Assembly (NCBI RefSeq): GCF_024714475.1
Contig: NZ_JAMZMI010000001.1
Coordinates: 496,001 to 560,000 of the forward strand
Direction: 5' to 3'
DNA length: 64,000 nucleotides
DNA from: Marinoscillum sp. MHG1-6
GTDB lineage: Bacteria > Bacteroidota > Bacteroidia > Cytophagales > Cyclobacteriaceae
Made by a program: the position numbers and the translations under genes. The notes beneath the pieces were generated by a model. That model ran no database searches. It was given only the letters and a program-made list of their open reading frames with translations, and had not been told where the DNA came from. Each line of letters starts with the position of its first letter. The first letter of the stretch is position 1. Shown here piece by piece: positions 55,180-63,496 of the stretch.

Positions 55180-56278
55180 GCGTTTCCTTGTAAGCTTTTT
55201 CCCGGCCCAATTTTTTCAAAAAGCGATAATGAGATCCAAGAGCTGCCCAGAAAGAAGGTAGCGAGATGTAAGGAACTTTGTACTCGTCACAAGTCTTTCG
55301 GACGATTTTAGATAGAGCAGGATAGTGCACACTACAAATATTCGCGAAGAGATGATGCTCTACCTGTTGGTTCAACCCACCCGATAAGAAAGAAGCAACT
55401 TTACTTCCGGATGAAAAGTTGGCTGTAGTTTGAAGCTGGTGAATGACCCAGTCGTCAGCAATCACACCATCACTATCCGGCAAGGGGAATTGAACTTCTT
55501 CCACTGCATGCGCGAGCATAAAGGTTATACCCAAATAAAATCCGCTAATTGCATGCATGATCAGGTAACCTGCAATAACGTGTCCCCAGCTATATGGCAT
55601 AACAAGCAAAGGAAGTCCGAGGTACACTGAGTAGTTTAATATTTTATAAAAAAACAAAAGAAAGTATTCCCTGAATGGGTGTGCCTTGCCATCGTAGTTA
55701 TGAATTTTATTCTGAAAAAACTGAATAAAGTCTTTGGCAAAAACCCAACTCAAAGTAGCCAGGGTATAGGTGAAAAAGGCATAAATATGCTGTCCCTTGT
55801 GGATCTTTCTCAGTTCTGTAGTTGGTGAAATTCTCAGAAAATCTCCCGGACATATATCTTCATCATGTCCATGAATGTTTGTGTAGCTGTGATGGGCATG
55901 ATTGTGCGAAATCTTCCACATGTAGGCACTAGCCCCATTGATGTTAAATGTATGGCTGAGTAGTGTCTTGACCCATTGCTTTTTTGAATACGCACCATGA
56001 ATGGCATCATGTCCGACATTCACACAGACCAGTGCAATCAACGCACCCATTAATGCCCAAAGACTGTAGGCTGCCCAAAGAGGAAGTTGACCAAATACAA
56101 GCAGGCCATAAGTGCCTAACCATAATCCAACCAGTACAACAGAACGAACAATCATACCATTGTTCGCGTGAATGGAAATGTCATTTGATTTAAAATAGTG
56201 ATTAACCCGGTTTCTCAAAACCCGGGAGAATTCTGATCTCACCTCAGGCTGGAACCTGGGGGCTGAGAAGTTCGACAT
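55160..56278 (-). CDS. Fatty-acid desaturase (acyl-lipid/front-end type)
   Basis: 372 residues with four to five membrane helices. All three histidine boxes that bind the diiron site are present: HDAIHG (about 89-94), HNHAHH (about 125-130) and QVEHH (about 307-311). The Gln in the third box is typical of front-end (delta-6/linoleoyl-CoA-like) desaturases, but there is no cytochrome b5 domain, so an external electron donor is needed. It introduces a double bond into membrane lipids and probably serves cold adaptation. The 3' end overlaps tag by 20 bp. Confidence 0.9.
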   Translation of the reverse strand: MSNFSAPRFQPEVRSEFSRVLRNRVNHYFKSNDISIHANNGMIVRSVVLVGLWLGTYGLLVFGQLPLWAAYSLWALMGALIALVCVNVGHDAIHGAYSKKQWVKTLLSHTFNINGASAYMWKISHNHAHHSYTNIHGHDEDICPGDFLRISPTTELRKIHKGQHIYAFFTYTLATLSWVFAKDFIQFFQNKIHNYDGKAHPFREYFLLFFYKILNYSVYLGLPLLVMPYSWGHVIAGYLIMHAISGFYLGITFMLAHAVEEVQFPLPDSDGVIADDWVIHQLQTTANFSSGSKVASFLSGGLNQQVEHHLFANICSVHYPALSKIVRKTCDEYKVPYISLPSFWAALGSHYRFLKKLGREKAYKETLKPAYA

Positions 56279-56467
56279 GTTACTTTATTTAAAGTATGTG
56301 ATTCTGGTTATCCTCGTAATTTATGGAGAATAGGCCGGTCTGACCATCAGTTAGGTGTGCTTTCTGTGGATAACTCGATAAACGAGGCTTTTTCTGCGAT
56401 CAACAGGTGCCAGAACCTAAGAAGTATGCGGAATTAGATTTTACATTCATTTGTCTCTTCCCTTTTA

Positions 56468-56475
56468 TAGTTTTG
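56468..56475 (+). promoter_or_regulatory. Candidate -7 promoter element for prfA
   Basis: TAGTTTTG matches TAnnTTTG and lies 25 bp before the ATG at 56501. The nearest upstream TTTG (56450-56453) is only 14 bp away, so the -33 element is not convincing. Confidence 0.4.
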
Positions 56476-56500
56476 TGAATTCAATATTTCTATCCGAAAA

Positions 56501-57574
56501 ATGATCGATAAGCTCGAAGCAATTAAGAAAAGATTTGAGGATGTAAGTCAGCTCATCGTGCAGCCAGATGCTATGGCTGATATGGATAACTATACCCGAC
56601 TGAATAAGGAATATCGTGATTTGGAAAAGGTAGTTAGTAAGTATGATGAATACAGTACTACCCTGTCCAATATCAAAAGTGCGAAGGAGGTCCTTGAAAC
56701 GGAGAAGGATCAGGAGTTTCGAGAGATGGCCAAGGCTGAACTGGATGAATTGAATCCTAAGAAGGAGGAACTTGAAGAGGAGCTTAAGGTGATGTTGATA
56801 CCGAAGGACCCCAATGACAGCAAGGATGTCATTTTGGAAATTCGTGCGGGAACGGGAGGAGACGAGGCTGCACTTTTTGCAGGGGACCTTTTTGGTATGT
56901 ATAAAAGCTATGCGGAAGCACAAGGATGGAATTTCTCAGTAGTGAGTTTGACCGAAGGAACTGTCGGAGGATTCAAAGAGATCATTTGTGGTATCAGTGG
57001 AGAAGACGTATATGGTAAGCTCAAGTTTGAATCGGGAGCGCATCGTGTACAAAGAGTACCCAGCACTGAATCACAGGGTAGAGTACACACCTCAGCCGCA
57101 ACTGTAGCTGTGATGCCGGAGGCAGAGGAGGTCGATATCGAGTTGAATATGGGAGATATCCGAAAGGACACCTTTCGAGCATCGGGAGCAGGGGGACAGC
57201 ATATTAATAAGACAGAATCAGCGATAAGATTAACCCACATACCCACCGGAGTAGTAGTTGAATGTCAGGACGGAAGATCTCAGCATGCTAATTATGATAA
57301 AGCATTGAAAGTCTTACGTTCTCGCCTGTACGAGATGGAGCTGAAGAAACATAATGACGAAATTAGCTCGCACAGAAAGAGTTTGGTTGGATCAGGGGAT
57401 CGCTCCGATAAAATCAGAACCTACAATTTTCCTCAGGGAAGGGTCACAGATCACCGCATCGGCTATACCGTCTACAACCTGCCAACGGTATTAGGAGGGG
57501 AACTGAATGATTTTGTGGAACAACTCAGGATTGCAGAAAATGCAGAAAAAATGAAAGATGGTGAGATGGAATAA
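56501..57574 (+). CDS. prfA: Peptide chain release factor 1
   Basis: 357 residues, the normal length. It recognises UAA and UAG stop codons and hydrolyses the peptidyl-tRNA. The peptidyl-hydrolysis motif Gly-Gly-Gln is at residues 231-233 (GAGGQHINKTESAI), the codon-recognition tripeptide Pro-Ser-Thr (PxT type, release factor 1) is at 187-189, and VECQDGRSQHANYDKAL follows. The -7-like element at 56468 and the following short gap to the lipoprotein gene (27 bp) suggest an independent promoter with possible readthrough. Confidence 0.97.
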   Translation: MIDKLEAIKKRFEDVSQLIVQPDAMADMDNYTRLNKEYRDLEKVVSKYDEYSTTLSNIKSAKEVLETEKDQEFREMAKAELDELNPKKEELEEELKVMLIPKDPNDSKDVILEIRAGTGGDEAALFAGDLFGMYKSYAEAQGWNFSVVSLTEGTVGGFKEIICGISGEDVYGKLKFESGAHRVQRVPSTESQGRVHTSAATVAVMPEAEEVDIELNMGDIRKDTFRASGAGGQHINKTESAIRLTHIPTGVVVECQDGRSQHANYDKALKVLRSRLYEMELKKHNDEISSHRKSLVGSGDRSDKIRTYNFPQGRVTDHRIGYTVYNLPTVLGGELNDFVEQLRIAENAEKMKDGEME

Positions 57575-57601
57575 ATTTCTGCTCATGCCGTTCAAATCAA
57601 A

Positions 57602-59041
57602 ATGATGAAGCAATCCGGAACTTTCTTAGTAGTACTTGCCACACTGCTTCTTATATGGGCTTGTGAACCGCAGGAAGAAATGATTACGGGATCACCTTCT
57701 GCGCAATTAGTTTTTAGTACGGATACTGTTCTATTCGATACCCTGTTAACCGCACGCACCAGTATCACCAAGCGGTTTCGAATCAGAAATACTTCCAATA
57801 AAGCAGTTTCCATTTCCAGTATTCGATTGGGAATGCGAGATCAGTCCCAGTATTCGATCATTGTCAATGGAAAAATGGGATCGGAAATACAGGATGAGGT
57901 CTTGTTCGGTAAGGACAGCCTGCTTGTTCTGGTCGATGTGGAGATAGATCCTCAGGATATGGACCTACCCTATTTGGTTAAGGATTCGATTATTGTTGAC
58001 TGGAATGGGAATAGTGCAAATGTGAAGTTGGTAGCCTGGGGACAGGATGCTCATTTTGTTAATGCACAGACCATCTGCGATGAAGTATGGACCGCAGAAA
58101 GACCCTATGTGATTTATAATTATGCGTTCGTAGACAGCCTATGTCAGCTTACCATTCAACCCGGTGCAAGAGTCTATCTGGATAATGGTGCTGGTCTCTA
58201 TGTGCAGGGTACGTTAAAGGTTCAGGGAGATTCCGGTAATCACGTTCTATTTCGAAATACTCGTTTCGATGAGAATTATATTGTGGCTCCTGGTCAATGG
58301 AGTGGATTGGTATTTTTAGAATCCAGTCGTGATAATGAAATACATTATGCTGAAATCGAGAATGGAGAAATTGGGATTGGTCTGGGATACACCTTTGCCT
58401 CAATCGATGGTTCAACAATATTGATTCCAGAAAAGGGAGTTTATACTTCCAGTATTGAAATATCTAACACGTCCATCCGACATATGTCTACTGCCGGCGT
58501 TTTGGCATTTTCGTCCAATGTCAAGATGGAGAACAGTGAGGTATTTAATTGTGGAGGCTTTACAGTTGGAAATTTTGGTGGTGGAAATTATCAATACGAT
58601 TACTGTACATTCTCAAATTTCCCTAACCTGTTTAATGCAGAGGATCCATCATTTCAATTTAGTGACGAAGTGGAAATATTTGAAGGCTATGTATTGAGAG
58701 AGGAGTTAAGCATGAAAGTTTACAATTCGATCATTTGGGGAGCAAATGAGGAGGAACTGGCATTTTCATTAACCGAGACGGTGAATACCACAGTGGATAT
58801 CAATAACAACATAATAAGATCTAAAGAGGATTTAAGTCCAAACAATTACGGTTCATTGGAAGCGAATTTTCCTGGATTTGTAAACCTAAGTACGGATATC
58901 TTTGATGGTTTCGATTTCGATCTGGATTCTCTTGCCTTTGCCAGGGATAAGGGGCTGGACCTCAATTATACCATCGACATCAAGGGGGAGAAAAGAGACT
59001 TAAAGCCCGATATTGGGGCACATGAAAGAATAGATCCATGA
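57602..59041 (+). CDS. Lipoprotein with right-handed beta-helix region
   Basis: 479 residues. The lipobox LLLIWAC puts lipidation at about Cys21, with a following polar linker. About residues 175-420 form a right-handed parallel beta-helix pattern (ISNTSIRHMSTAGVLAFSS, VKMENSEVFNCGGFTVGNF and similar rungs). The N-terminal 150 residues look like an Ig/immunoglobulin-like domain. It is likely anchored in the outer membrane and may bind polysaccharide; no catalytic motif is seen. It overlaps yjbQ by 4 bp. Confidence 0.75.
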   Translation: MMKQSGTFLVVLATLLLIWACEPQEEMITGSPSAQLVFSTDTVLFDTLLTARTSITKRFRIRNTSNKAVSISSIRLGMRDQSQYSIIVNGKMGSEIQDEVLFGKDSLLVLVDVEIDPQDMDLPYLVKDSIIVDWNGNSANVKLVAWGQDAHFVNAQTICDEVWTAERPYVIYNYAFVDSLCQLTIQPGARVYLDNGAGLYVQGTLKVQGDSGNHVLFRNTRFDENYIVAPGQWSGLVFLESSRDNEIHYAEIENGEIGIGLGYTFASIDGSTILIPEKGVYTSSIEISNTSIRHMSTAGVLAFSSNVKMENSEVFNCGGFTVGNFGGGNYQYDYCTFSNFPNLFNAEDPSFQFSDEVEIFEGYVLREELSMKVYNSIIWGANEEELAFSLTETVNTTVDINNNIIRSKEDLSPNNYGSLEANFPGFVNLSTDIFDGFDFDLDSLAFARDKGLDLNYTIDIKGEKRDLKPDIGAHERIDP

Positions 59042-59460
59042 TATTTATTCAGGAAAACTTAAGAATAGAAGCAGTAAGCAGGGGGTTTCACCTTATTACC
59101 GGCGAGGTACTTTCGGCCATTCCGGACATTCGAAATATTAAAAAAGGAATGTTGCAAGTCTTCATTCAGCATACTTCTGCCTCGCTGACCATCAATGAAA
59201 ATGCCGATCCCACGGTGAGACAGGATTTTGAATCTCATTTTAATAAGATGGTTCCTGAGAATGCCCCTTACTATAGGCATACTTATGAAGGTTCGGATGA
59301 TATGCCTGCGCACATCAAAGCTTCACTTCTTGGACCCTCAGTCATGATTCCCATCTCCAATGGCAGACCTGCCCTGGGCACCTGGCAGGGAATTTATTTG
59401 TGCGAACACCGGGATTATGGTGGATCACGTAGACTGGTAGTTACTGCCTGGGGGGAATGA
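59038..59460 (+). CDS. YjbQ-family (UPF0047) protein
   Basis: 140 residues. The family pattern is clear: HTSASLTINENADPTVRQDF (about 38-57), the invariant histidines in APYYRHTYEGSDDMPAHIKAS (about 77-97), and GTWQGIYLCEHRD (about 115-127). Members show weak thiamine-phosphate synthase activity and are thought to bind a metal at the His sites. The true substrate is unclear. It overlaps the beta-helix lipoprotein gene by ATGA and ends directly at the stop of the convergent yitT-like gene. Confidence 0.9.
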   Translation: MIFIQENLRIEAVSRGFHLITGEVLSAIPDIRNIKKGMLQVFIQHTSASLTINENADPTVRQDFESHFNKMVPENAPYYRHTYEGSDDMPAHIKASLLGPSVMIPISNGRPALGTWQGIYLCEHRDYGGSRRLVVTAWGE

Positions 59461-60372
59461 TCAACTTTTATTCTTTAGCTTCTTGAGTGGCAACTTTCTG
59501 ATCATACCTCCTTTGATGTCTTTGACTTTGGACATTACCAGGAATGCCTCCGGATCAATAATTTCAATCTCTGATTCCAATCTCGCTATTTCCAGTCTGG
59601 TAATGACCGTATAAATAATGTGAGTTTTGGCGTCCTCCTGCATTTGCAAACTATAACCTTTACTTCCATGATATACGGTAGCCCCTCTTCGTAGCTTGGT
59701 AAGGATCATTTCCCGAATTTCTTTGTTTTTGGCAGACACGATAGTCACCCCTATGTATTCATCAAACCCTTCTAATACGAAATCCACCGTACGTGATGCG
59801 GCGAAGTAGGTAATGATAGAATAGAGCGCGGTTTCCATCGAAAGCAAATAGGCCGCCACGGAAAAGATCAAAATATTAAAGATCAGAATGAGCTCACCTA
59901 CGGAGAACCCTGTTTTTTTACCAAGAAAGATGGCGAGTATTTCTGTGCCGTCAAGTATTGCTCCTCCCCTAATCGTAAATCCAATACCCAGACCCAGAAA
60001 GAAGCCACCAAAAACAGCAACAAGAAGAGGATCAGAAGTAATGGTGGGGAATTCAAAGCTATAAATGACCAGTGCGAGCAGTGAAACACTAAATAAACTT
60101 TTTATTGCAAACGCCTTACCAATTTGGATCAATCCCAGGACAAGAAACGGGATATTTATTAAGAAGATAAAGACTGATAGTCGGCCTCCGGTAACCACAG
60201 TAAGCAAAAGAGAAATCCCTGTGACGCCTCCATCGAGCACATCATTTGGAAGTAAAAAGCTTTCCAAACCAAAAGAGGCTGTGACAACGCCCAGGACAAT
60301 TAGAAAAACTTCTCTACTGAGACGCTTAACGCTTATGCTCAAAGACCGTATGTGAAAGACCAGGTTATTCAT
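59461..60372 (-). CDS. YitT-family membrane protein
   Basis: 303 residues. About five or six membrane helices occupy about 15-200 (FLLPNDVLDGGVTGISLLLT, GFFLGLGIGFTIRGGAILDG), followed by a soluble C-terminal DUF2179 domain (about 225-285, GATVYHGSKGYSLQMQEDA). The family is widespread with unknown function, and transport of an amino acid or ion is often proposed. It faces YjbQ tail to tail with no spacer and diverges from the KirBac gene. Confidence 0.88.
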   Translation of the reverse strand: MNNLVFHIRSLSISVKRLSREVFLIVLGVVTASFGLESFLLPNDVLDGGVTGISLLLTVVTGGRLSVFIFLINIPFLVLGLIQIGKAFAIKSLFSVSLLALVIYSFEFPTITSDPLLVAVFGGFFLGLGIGFTIRGGAILDGTEILAIFLGKKTGFSVGELILIFNILIFSVAAYLLSMETALYSIITYFAASRTVDFVLEGFDEYIGVTIVSAKNKEIREMILTKLRRGATVYHGSKGYSLQMQEDAKTHIIYTVITRLEIARLESEIEIIDPEAFLVMSKVKDIKGGMIRKLPLKKLKNKS

Positions 60373-60410
60373 ATAACTACTAATTTAGACATCAAAATAG
60401 AAGATCAACA

Positions 60411-61352
60411 TTGGCGAAGAAAAACACACCAAGAAAAAATTTTTCAGACCGGTTTCGGGAGCTCGGTTTGGGCATTGGCAGAACTACCAGTGGTAAGCTG
60501 ATTGACAAGGAGGGACATTTTAATGTCATCAGGAAGGGCATAGGCATCCACGGGTTTTCATTGTACCATTGGTTGATCAACCTTAGCTGGATTCGTTTTT
60601 TTGTCTTTGTGCTGTTGTCTTATATCCTGGTGAATCTGCTCTTCGCGGTTTTATATTGGATGATTGGTGCGGAACATCTTACTGAGCTGGATGCCACCAA
60701 TATGCACCCTTTCTGGCATTGTTTCTATTTTTCCAGTCAGACGCTTACCACGGTGGGCTACGGAAGAATCAGCCCGGTAGGTGAGTTGGCCAGTATGGTG
60801 GCCGCCTTTGAGGCCATGATCGGCTTGTTGGGGTTTGCCTTTGCCACTGGGATACTGTACGGGCGTTTTTCGAAAGCCAAGTCCAAAATTATTTTTAGTG
60901 ACAGGATTCTCGTGAGCCCTTATCAGGGTATCAAGGGATTAAAGTTCCGAATAGCTAATACTCGTCGCAACGAATTGATAGAAATGGAGGCGCGATTGAT
61001 GTATTCTTTCTTGCATGAGGAAAATGGAGAGTTTAAAAGAAGGTACATGTCCCTTGACCTCGAAATATCATTCATCAATATGTTTCCACTGCCATGGACC
61101 ATTGTCCATCCAATAGGAGATGAAAGTCCGATTCAGGGAAAAACCGCCGAGGATTTCAGCAGGGAGCGGGCTGAGTTTTTGGTGATACTGAAGGGATATG
61201 ATGAGACCTTCAATCAGTACGTTCACCAAATTCATGACTATGATTTTGATGAGGTCGTTTTTGATGCCAACTTCAAACCGATGTTTGATCCTGCTGCAGG
61301 GGCAGGAACTGTAGTGCACCTTGATAAGATCAGTGATTTCATAAAGTTATAG
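60411..61352 (+). CDS. Inward-rectifier potassium channel (KirBac type)
   Basis: 313 residues. The outer helix is at about 55-80, the pore helix and the K+ selectivity filter Thr-Val-Gly-Tyr-Gly are at about 112-116 (TLTTVGYGRISPVGELA), the inner helix at about 125-148, and the cytosolic Kir beta-sandwich at about 160-300 (GIKGLKFRIANTRRNELIEMEARLMYSF). The only nearby start is TTG at 60411; there is no ATG before about residue 80 in this frame. Kir channels pass K+ and are gated by lipids, pH or ligands. It is divergent from the yitT-like gene. Confidence 0.92.
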   Translation: MAKKNTPRKNFSDRFRELGLGIGRTTSGKLIDKEGHFNVIRKGIGIHGFSLYHWLINLSWIRFFVFVLLSYILVNLLFAVLYWMIGAEHLTELDATNMHPFWHCFYFSSQTLTTVGYGRISPVGELASMVAAFEAMIGLLGFAFATGILYGRFSKAKSKIIFSDRILVSPYQGIKGLKFRIANTRRNELIEMEARLMYSFLHEENGEFKRRYMSLDLEISFINMFPLPWTIVHPIGDESPIQGKTAEDFSRERAEFLVILKGYDETFNQYVHQIHDYDFDEVVFDANFKPMFDPAAGAGTVVHLDKISDFIKL

Positions 61353-61407
61353 TCTTTGGCATCTTTTTGGCTGAGGTATATGTTTCACTTACCTCTATGT
61401 ATGCCAA

Positions 61408-62313
61408 ATGAAGTTAAACCCGCTTTATCGATGTCTGTCCCTTTCTATATCTCTTAGTCTTTTTGTGAGCTCCTGCTCCTCCACTTATTATTCACATCGG
61501 ATAAGAGCAATTCCAGAATCAGATAAAACTATTCAGACAAGTGAATTGCTGCGGGTTTTCCAGCTTCCTAATGATCATTCTTCAGAATTATTTGTAGAAG
61601 TAAATAATGTCATAGAGCAGGAAATTACAGAAGAACATATAACCACCAAACATATTGATCATAGTGAAACCAGAATTTCCGGAGTTGTGACTATCGTGTT
61701 AGGAGCTTTACTTGCTTTGATAGTGGGTACAGATACCTATGATGAAGATACGGGTCAAACCTACGAGGCCAATCCGCAGGCAGCCAAGGTGATATTGTTT
61801 AGTTCATTGGCCTTCGGTGGGATAATGAGTCTTATATCAGATTCAGAAAAGGATTCGATCGAGCTTGTAAAAAGGAATAGCATTTTTGAGGAATATAGTG
61901 ATGAAGGAAGGGCATATGTGGTTTGGCCTGAATTATCACCATCCAAATCGGTCTTACGAAGTGTAAATGACGGTCTGTTAGCTGTTGATCTCCTGGAGGA
62001 TTTTGGTTTGGATTATTTTGATAATCAGGAAACTGCAACTATTTATTTTAAATCCGTGGAAGATACTGCTGTCACCCATACATTATCCATTGAAATTAAT
62101 ACCTGGTTGAAAAAAACTATAGTGAATAAGGGTGAGCGAAGAATTGCAACTTATTATGCGCCTTCAAAAATGGCTGAAATCGCTTTTAGTCTAAGTTCAG
62201 GCAGGCGTATTCGGCCTATCAAAAAGGTGGGCGAATGGTATAAAATTGAAGACAACAAGGAGATTGTCTACGTTCATGATCAGGATGTTGAATTTTATTA
62301 TTCGTTGGACTAG
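61408..62313 (+). CDS. Lipoprotein with hydrophobic hairpin and SH3-like C-terminus
   Basis: 301 residues. A lipobox, LFVSSCSS, puts lipidation at about Cys23. Two further hydrophobic segments (about 92-113, GVVTIVLGALLALIVG, and about 126-144, ILFSSLAFGGIMSLIS) enclose a short acidic loop, so the protein may insert into a membrane. The C-terminal part is a beta-rich SH3-like region (RRIRPIKKVGEWYKIEDNKE). No family is recognised. It lies 55 bp after the KirBac gene on the same strand. Confidence 0.65.
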   Translation: MKLNPLYRCLSLSISLSLFVSSCSSTYYSHRIRAIPESDKTIQTSELLRVFQLPNDHSSELFVEVNNVIEQEITEEHITTKHIDHSETRISGVVTIVLGALLALIVGTDTYDEDTGQTYEANPQAAKVILFSSLAFGGIMSLISDSEKDSIELVKRNSIFEEYSDEGRAYVVWPELSPSKSVLRSVNDGLLAVDLLEDFGLDYFDNQETATIYFKSVEDTAVTHTLSIEINTWLKKTIVNKGERRIATYYAPSKMAEIAFSLSSGRRIRPIKKVGEWYKIEDNKEIVYVHDQDVEFYYSLD

Positions 62314-62440
62314 CATACACCGAACCAGATTAATAATGACGACTGCCAGTATCTGACTAAAATCATAGTTTTTTCTGATGGGGACTTCCTAATAACAACT
62401 GTGGGTTATCGATATTACATTGGTTCAAACTGACTTAGCC

Positions 62441-63214
62441 ATGAATAATAAAGATTACGAAAACCATCTATTAGCGCTTCAGGAAGAACTGGTGCATTTG
62501 CAGGAATGGATACGGAAGCAGGGACTTAAAGTTGTGGTGATCTTCGAAGGCAGAGATGCCTCAGGAAAAGGAGGGGTCATTAAAAGAATCACCGAACCGC
62601 TCAATCCCAGGGTGGTTAAAGTGGTGGCGCTCGGAGTGCCTACAGAGAAAGAAAAAGGTCAATGGTATTTTCAAAGGTATGTACCCCATTTACCTGCAAA
62701 GGGAGAAATGGTGCTTTTTGATCGGAGCTGGTACAATCGTGCCGGTGTAGAGCGGGTGATGGGATTTTGTACGGACCAAGAATATGAGGAATTCCTAAGG
62801 TCCTGTCCGGAATTTGAGAATATGCTGATCAGGTCGGGAATTACCCTACTCAAATATTGGTTTTCAGTGAGTGATGAGGAGCAGGAGCGACGATTTAATA
62901 ATAGAGTTTCCAACCCAATGAAGCGATGGAAGTTCAGCCCAATGGATTTGGAGTCAAGGGCTAAATGGTTGGAATATTCCAGAGCTAAGGATGTTATGTT
63001 TGCTCATACCGATACCAAACATTCCCCATGGTATGTAGTTAATGCAGAGGATAAAAAGCAGGCCAGGTTGAATTGCATTAATCACATACTCAGCCAGGTG
63101 CCATATGAGAAAATGAAATATGATGAGATCACCCTTCCTCCTCTTCCAGAGGACAAGGCCTATGTCCGGCCGCCGATGGATTATCAGACATTTGTGCCGG
63201 AAAAATTTGGTTAA
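62441..63214 (+). CDS. ppk2: Polyphosphate kinase 2
   Basis: 257 residues from the ATG at 62441; an in-frame TTG at 62420 is a poorer start. Walker A is in FEGRDASGKGGVIKRI (about 36-51), the Asp-Arg of the second motif in LFDRSWYNRAGVERVM (about 99-114), and the mobile-lid region with Lys-Arg-Trp-Lys in about 160-180. PPK2 enzymes transfer phosphate between polyphosphate and nucleotides; the length and motifs suggest a one-domain member, but the nucleotide preference cannot be read. The next gene is convergent. Confidence 0.9.
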   Translation: MNNKDYENHLLALQEELVHLQEWIRKQGLKVVVIFEGRDASGKGGVIKRITEPLNPRVVKVVALGVPTEKEKGQWYFQRYVPHLPAKGEMVLFDRSWYNRAGVERVMGFCTDQEYEEFLRSCPEFENMLIRSGITLLKYWFSVSDEEQERRFNNRVSNPMKRWKFSPMDLESRAKWLEYSRAKDVMFAHTDTKHSPWYVVNAEDKKQARLNCINHILSQVPYEKMKYDEITLPPLPEDKAYVRPPMDYQTFVPEKFG

Positions 63215-63290
63215 AAGGGAGGTTTTCGAATTTTTATCTAAGGATTTGACCAGTTCATCGATTGTTTCGGCGGCGTGTAATTAATAAATC

Positions 63291-63298
63291 TATTTTTG
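63291..63298 (+). promoter_or_regulatory. Candidate promoter -7 element for the structured RNA
   Basis: TATTTTTG matches TAnnTTTG and lies 77 bp after the ppk2 stop. No strong TTTG at 19-21 bp spacing is seen; TTTC at 63265-63268 is a poor substitute. It starts the putative RNA at about 63304. Confidence 0.4.
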
Positions 63299-63303
63299 TA
63301 TTG

Positions 63304-63454
63304 GGTATTTTAAATATCCGATCGCTGGTTGAGAGAGGGGGGCGTGTCCTCCCTCTTGATTATCGCGCCTTTTTTTACCGACCTCGTTCCAACGAGACCC
63401 CTACCGCCGGCGACAAACAATATTAGAAACACTTGCACATTGCAAGTGTTTTTT
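63304..63454 (+). ncRNA. Candidate structured non-coding RNA between ppk2 and the MBL gene
   Basis: About 150 nt between a TAnnTTTG element and a strong terminator with no ORF of meaningful size. Visible hairpins: AGAGGGGGG (63334-63342) with CCTCCCTCT (63348-63356, 9 bp, one G-U, loop CGTGT); CTCGT (63383-63387) with ACGAG (63392-63396); and the terminator. GGCGTG (63341-63346) could instead pair with CGCGCC (63364-63369), which is followed by seven T, so two alternative folds exist. I could not match it to a known RNA family. Expression is inferred from the promoter and terminator only. Confidence 0.4.
63427..63454 (+). terminator. Strong rho-independent terminator
   Basis: AAACACTTGCA (63427-63437) pairs perfectly with TGCAAGTGTTT (63441-63451), 11 bp with loop CAT, and the T run continues to 63454. 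It is 212 bp after ppk2 and 43 bp from the convergent MBL stop, so it best serves the RNA or ppk2 transcript. Confidence 0.8.
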
Positions 63455-63496
63455 CATTTTGGTCAGTCCAACGCCCTAGCAAATACTGCAGGGTTC

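Noticed and set aside
56365-56373. Perfect DnaA box TGTGGATAA between the desaturase and prfA genes
   Set aside because: A single isolated copy in a 222 bp gap; the cluster at 523-904 is a much better origin candidate.
56465-56923. 152-residue minus-strand ORF opposite prfA
   Set aside because: Low-complexity Leu/Phe-rich translation that is the complement of the prfA N-terminus; no start context or motif.
59038-59460. Thiamine riboswitch considered ahead of the YjbQ gene
   Set aside because: The gene overlaps the previous one by 4 bp, so there is no untranslated leader.
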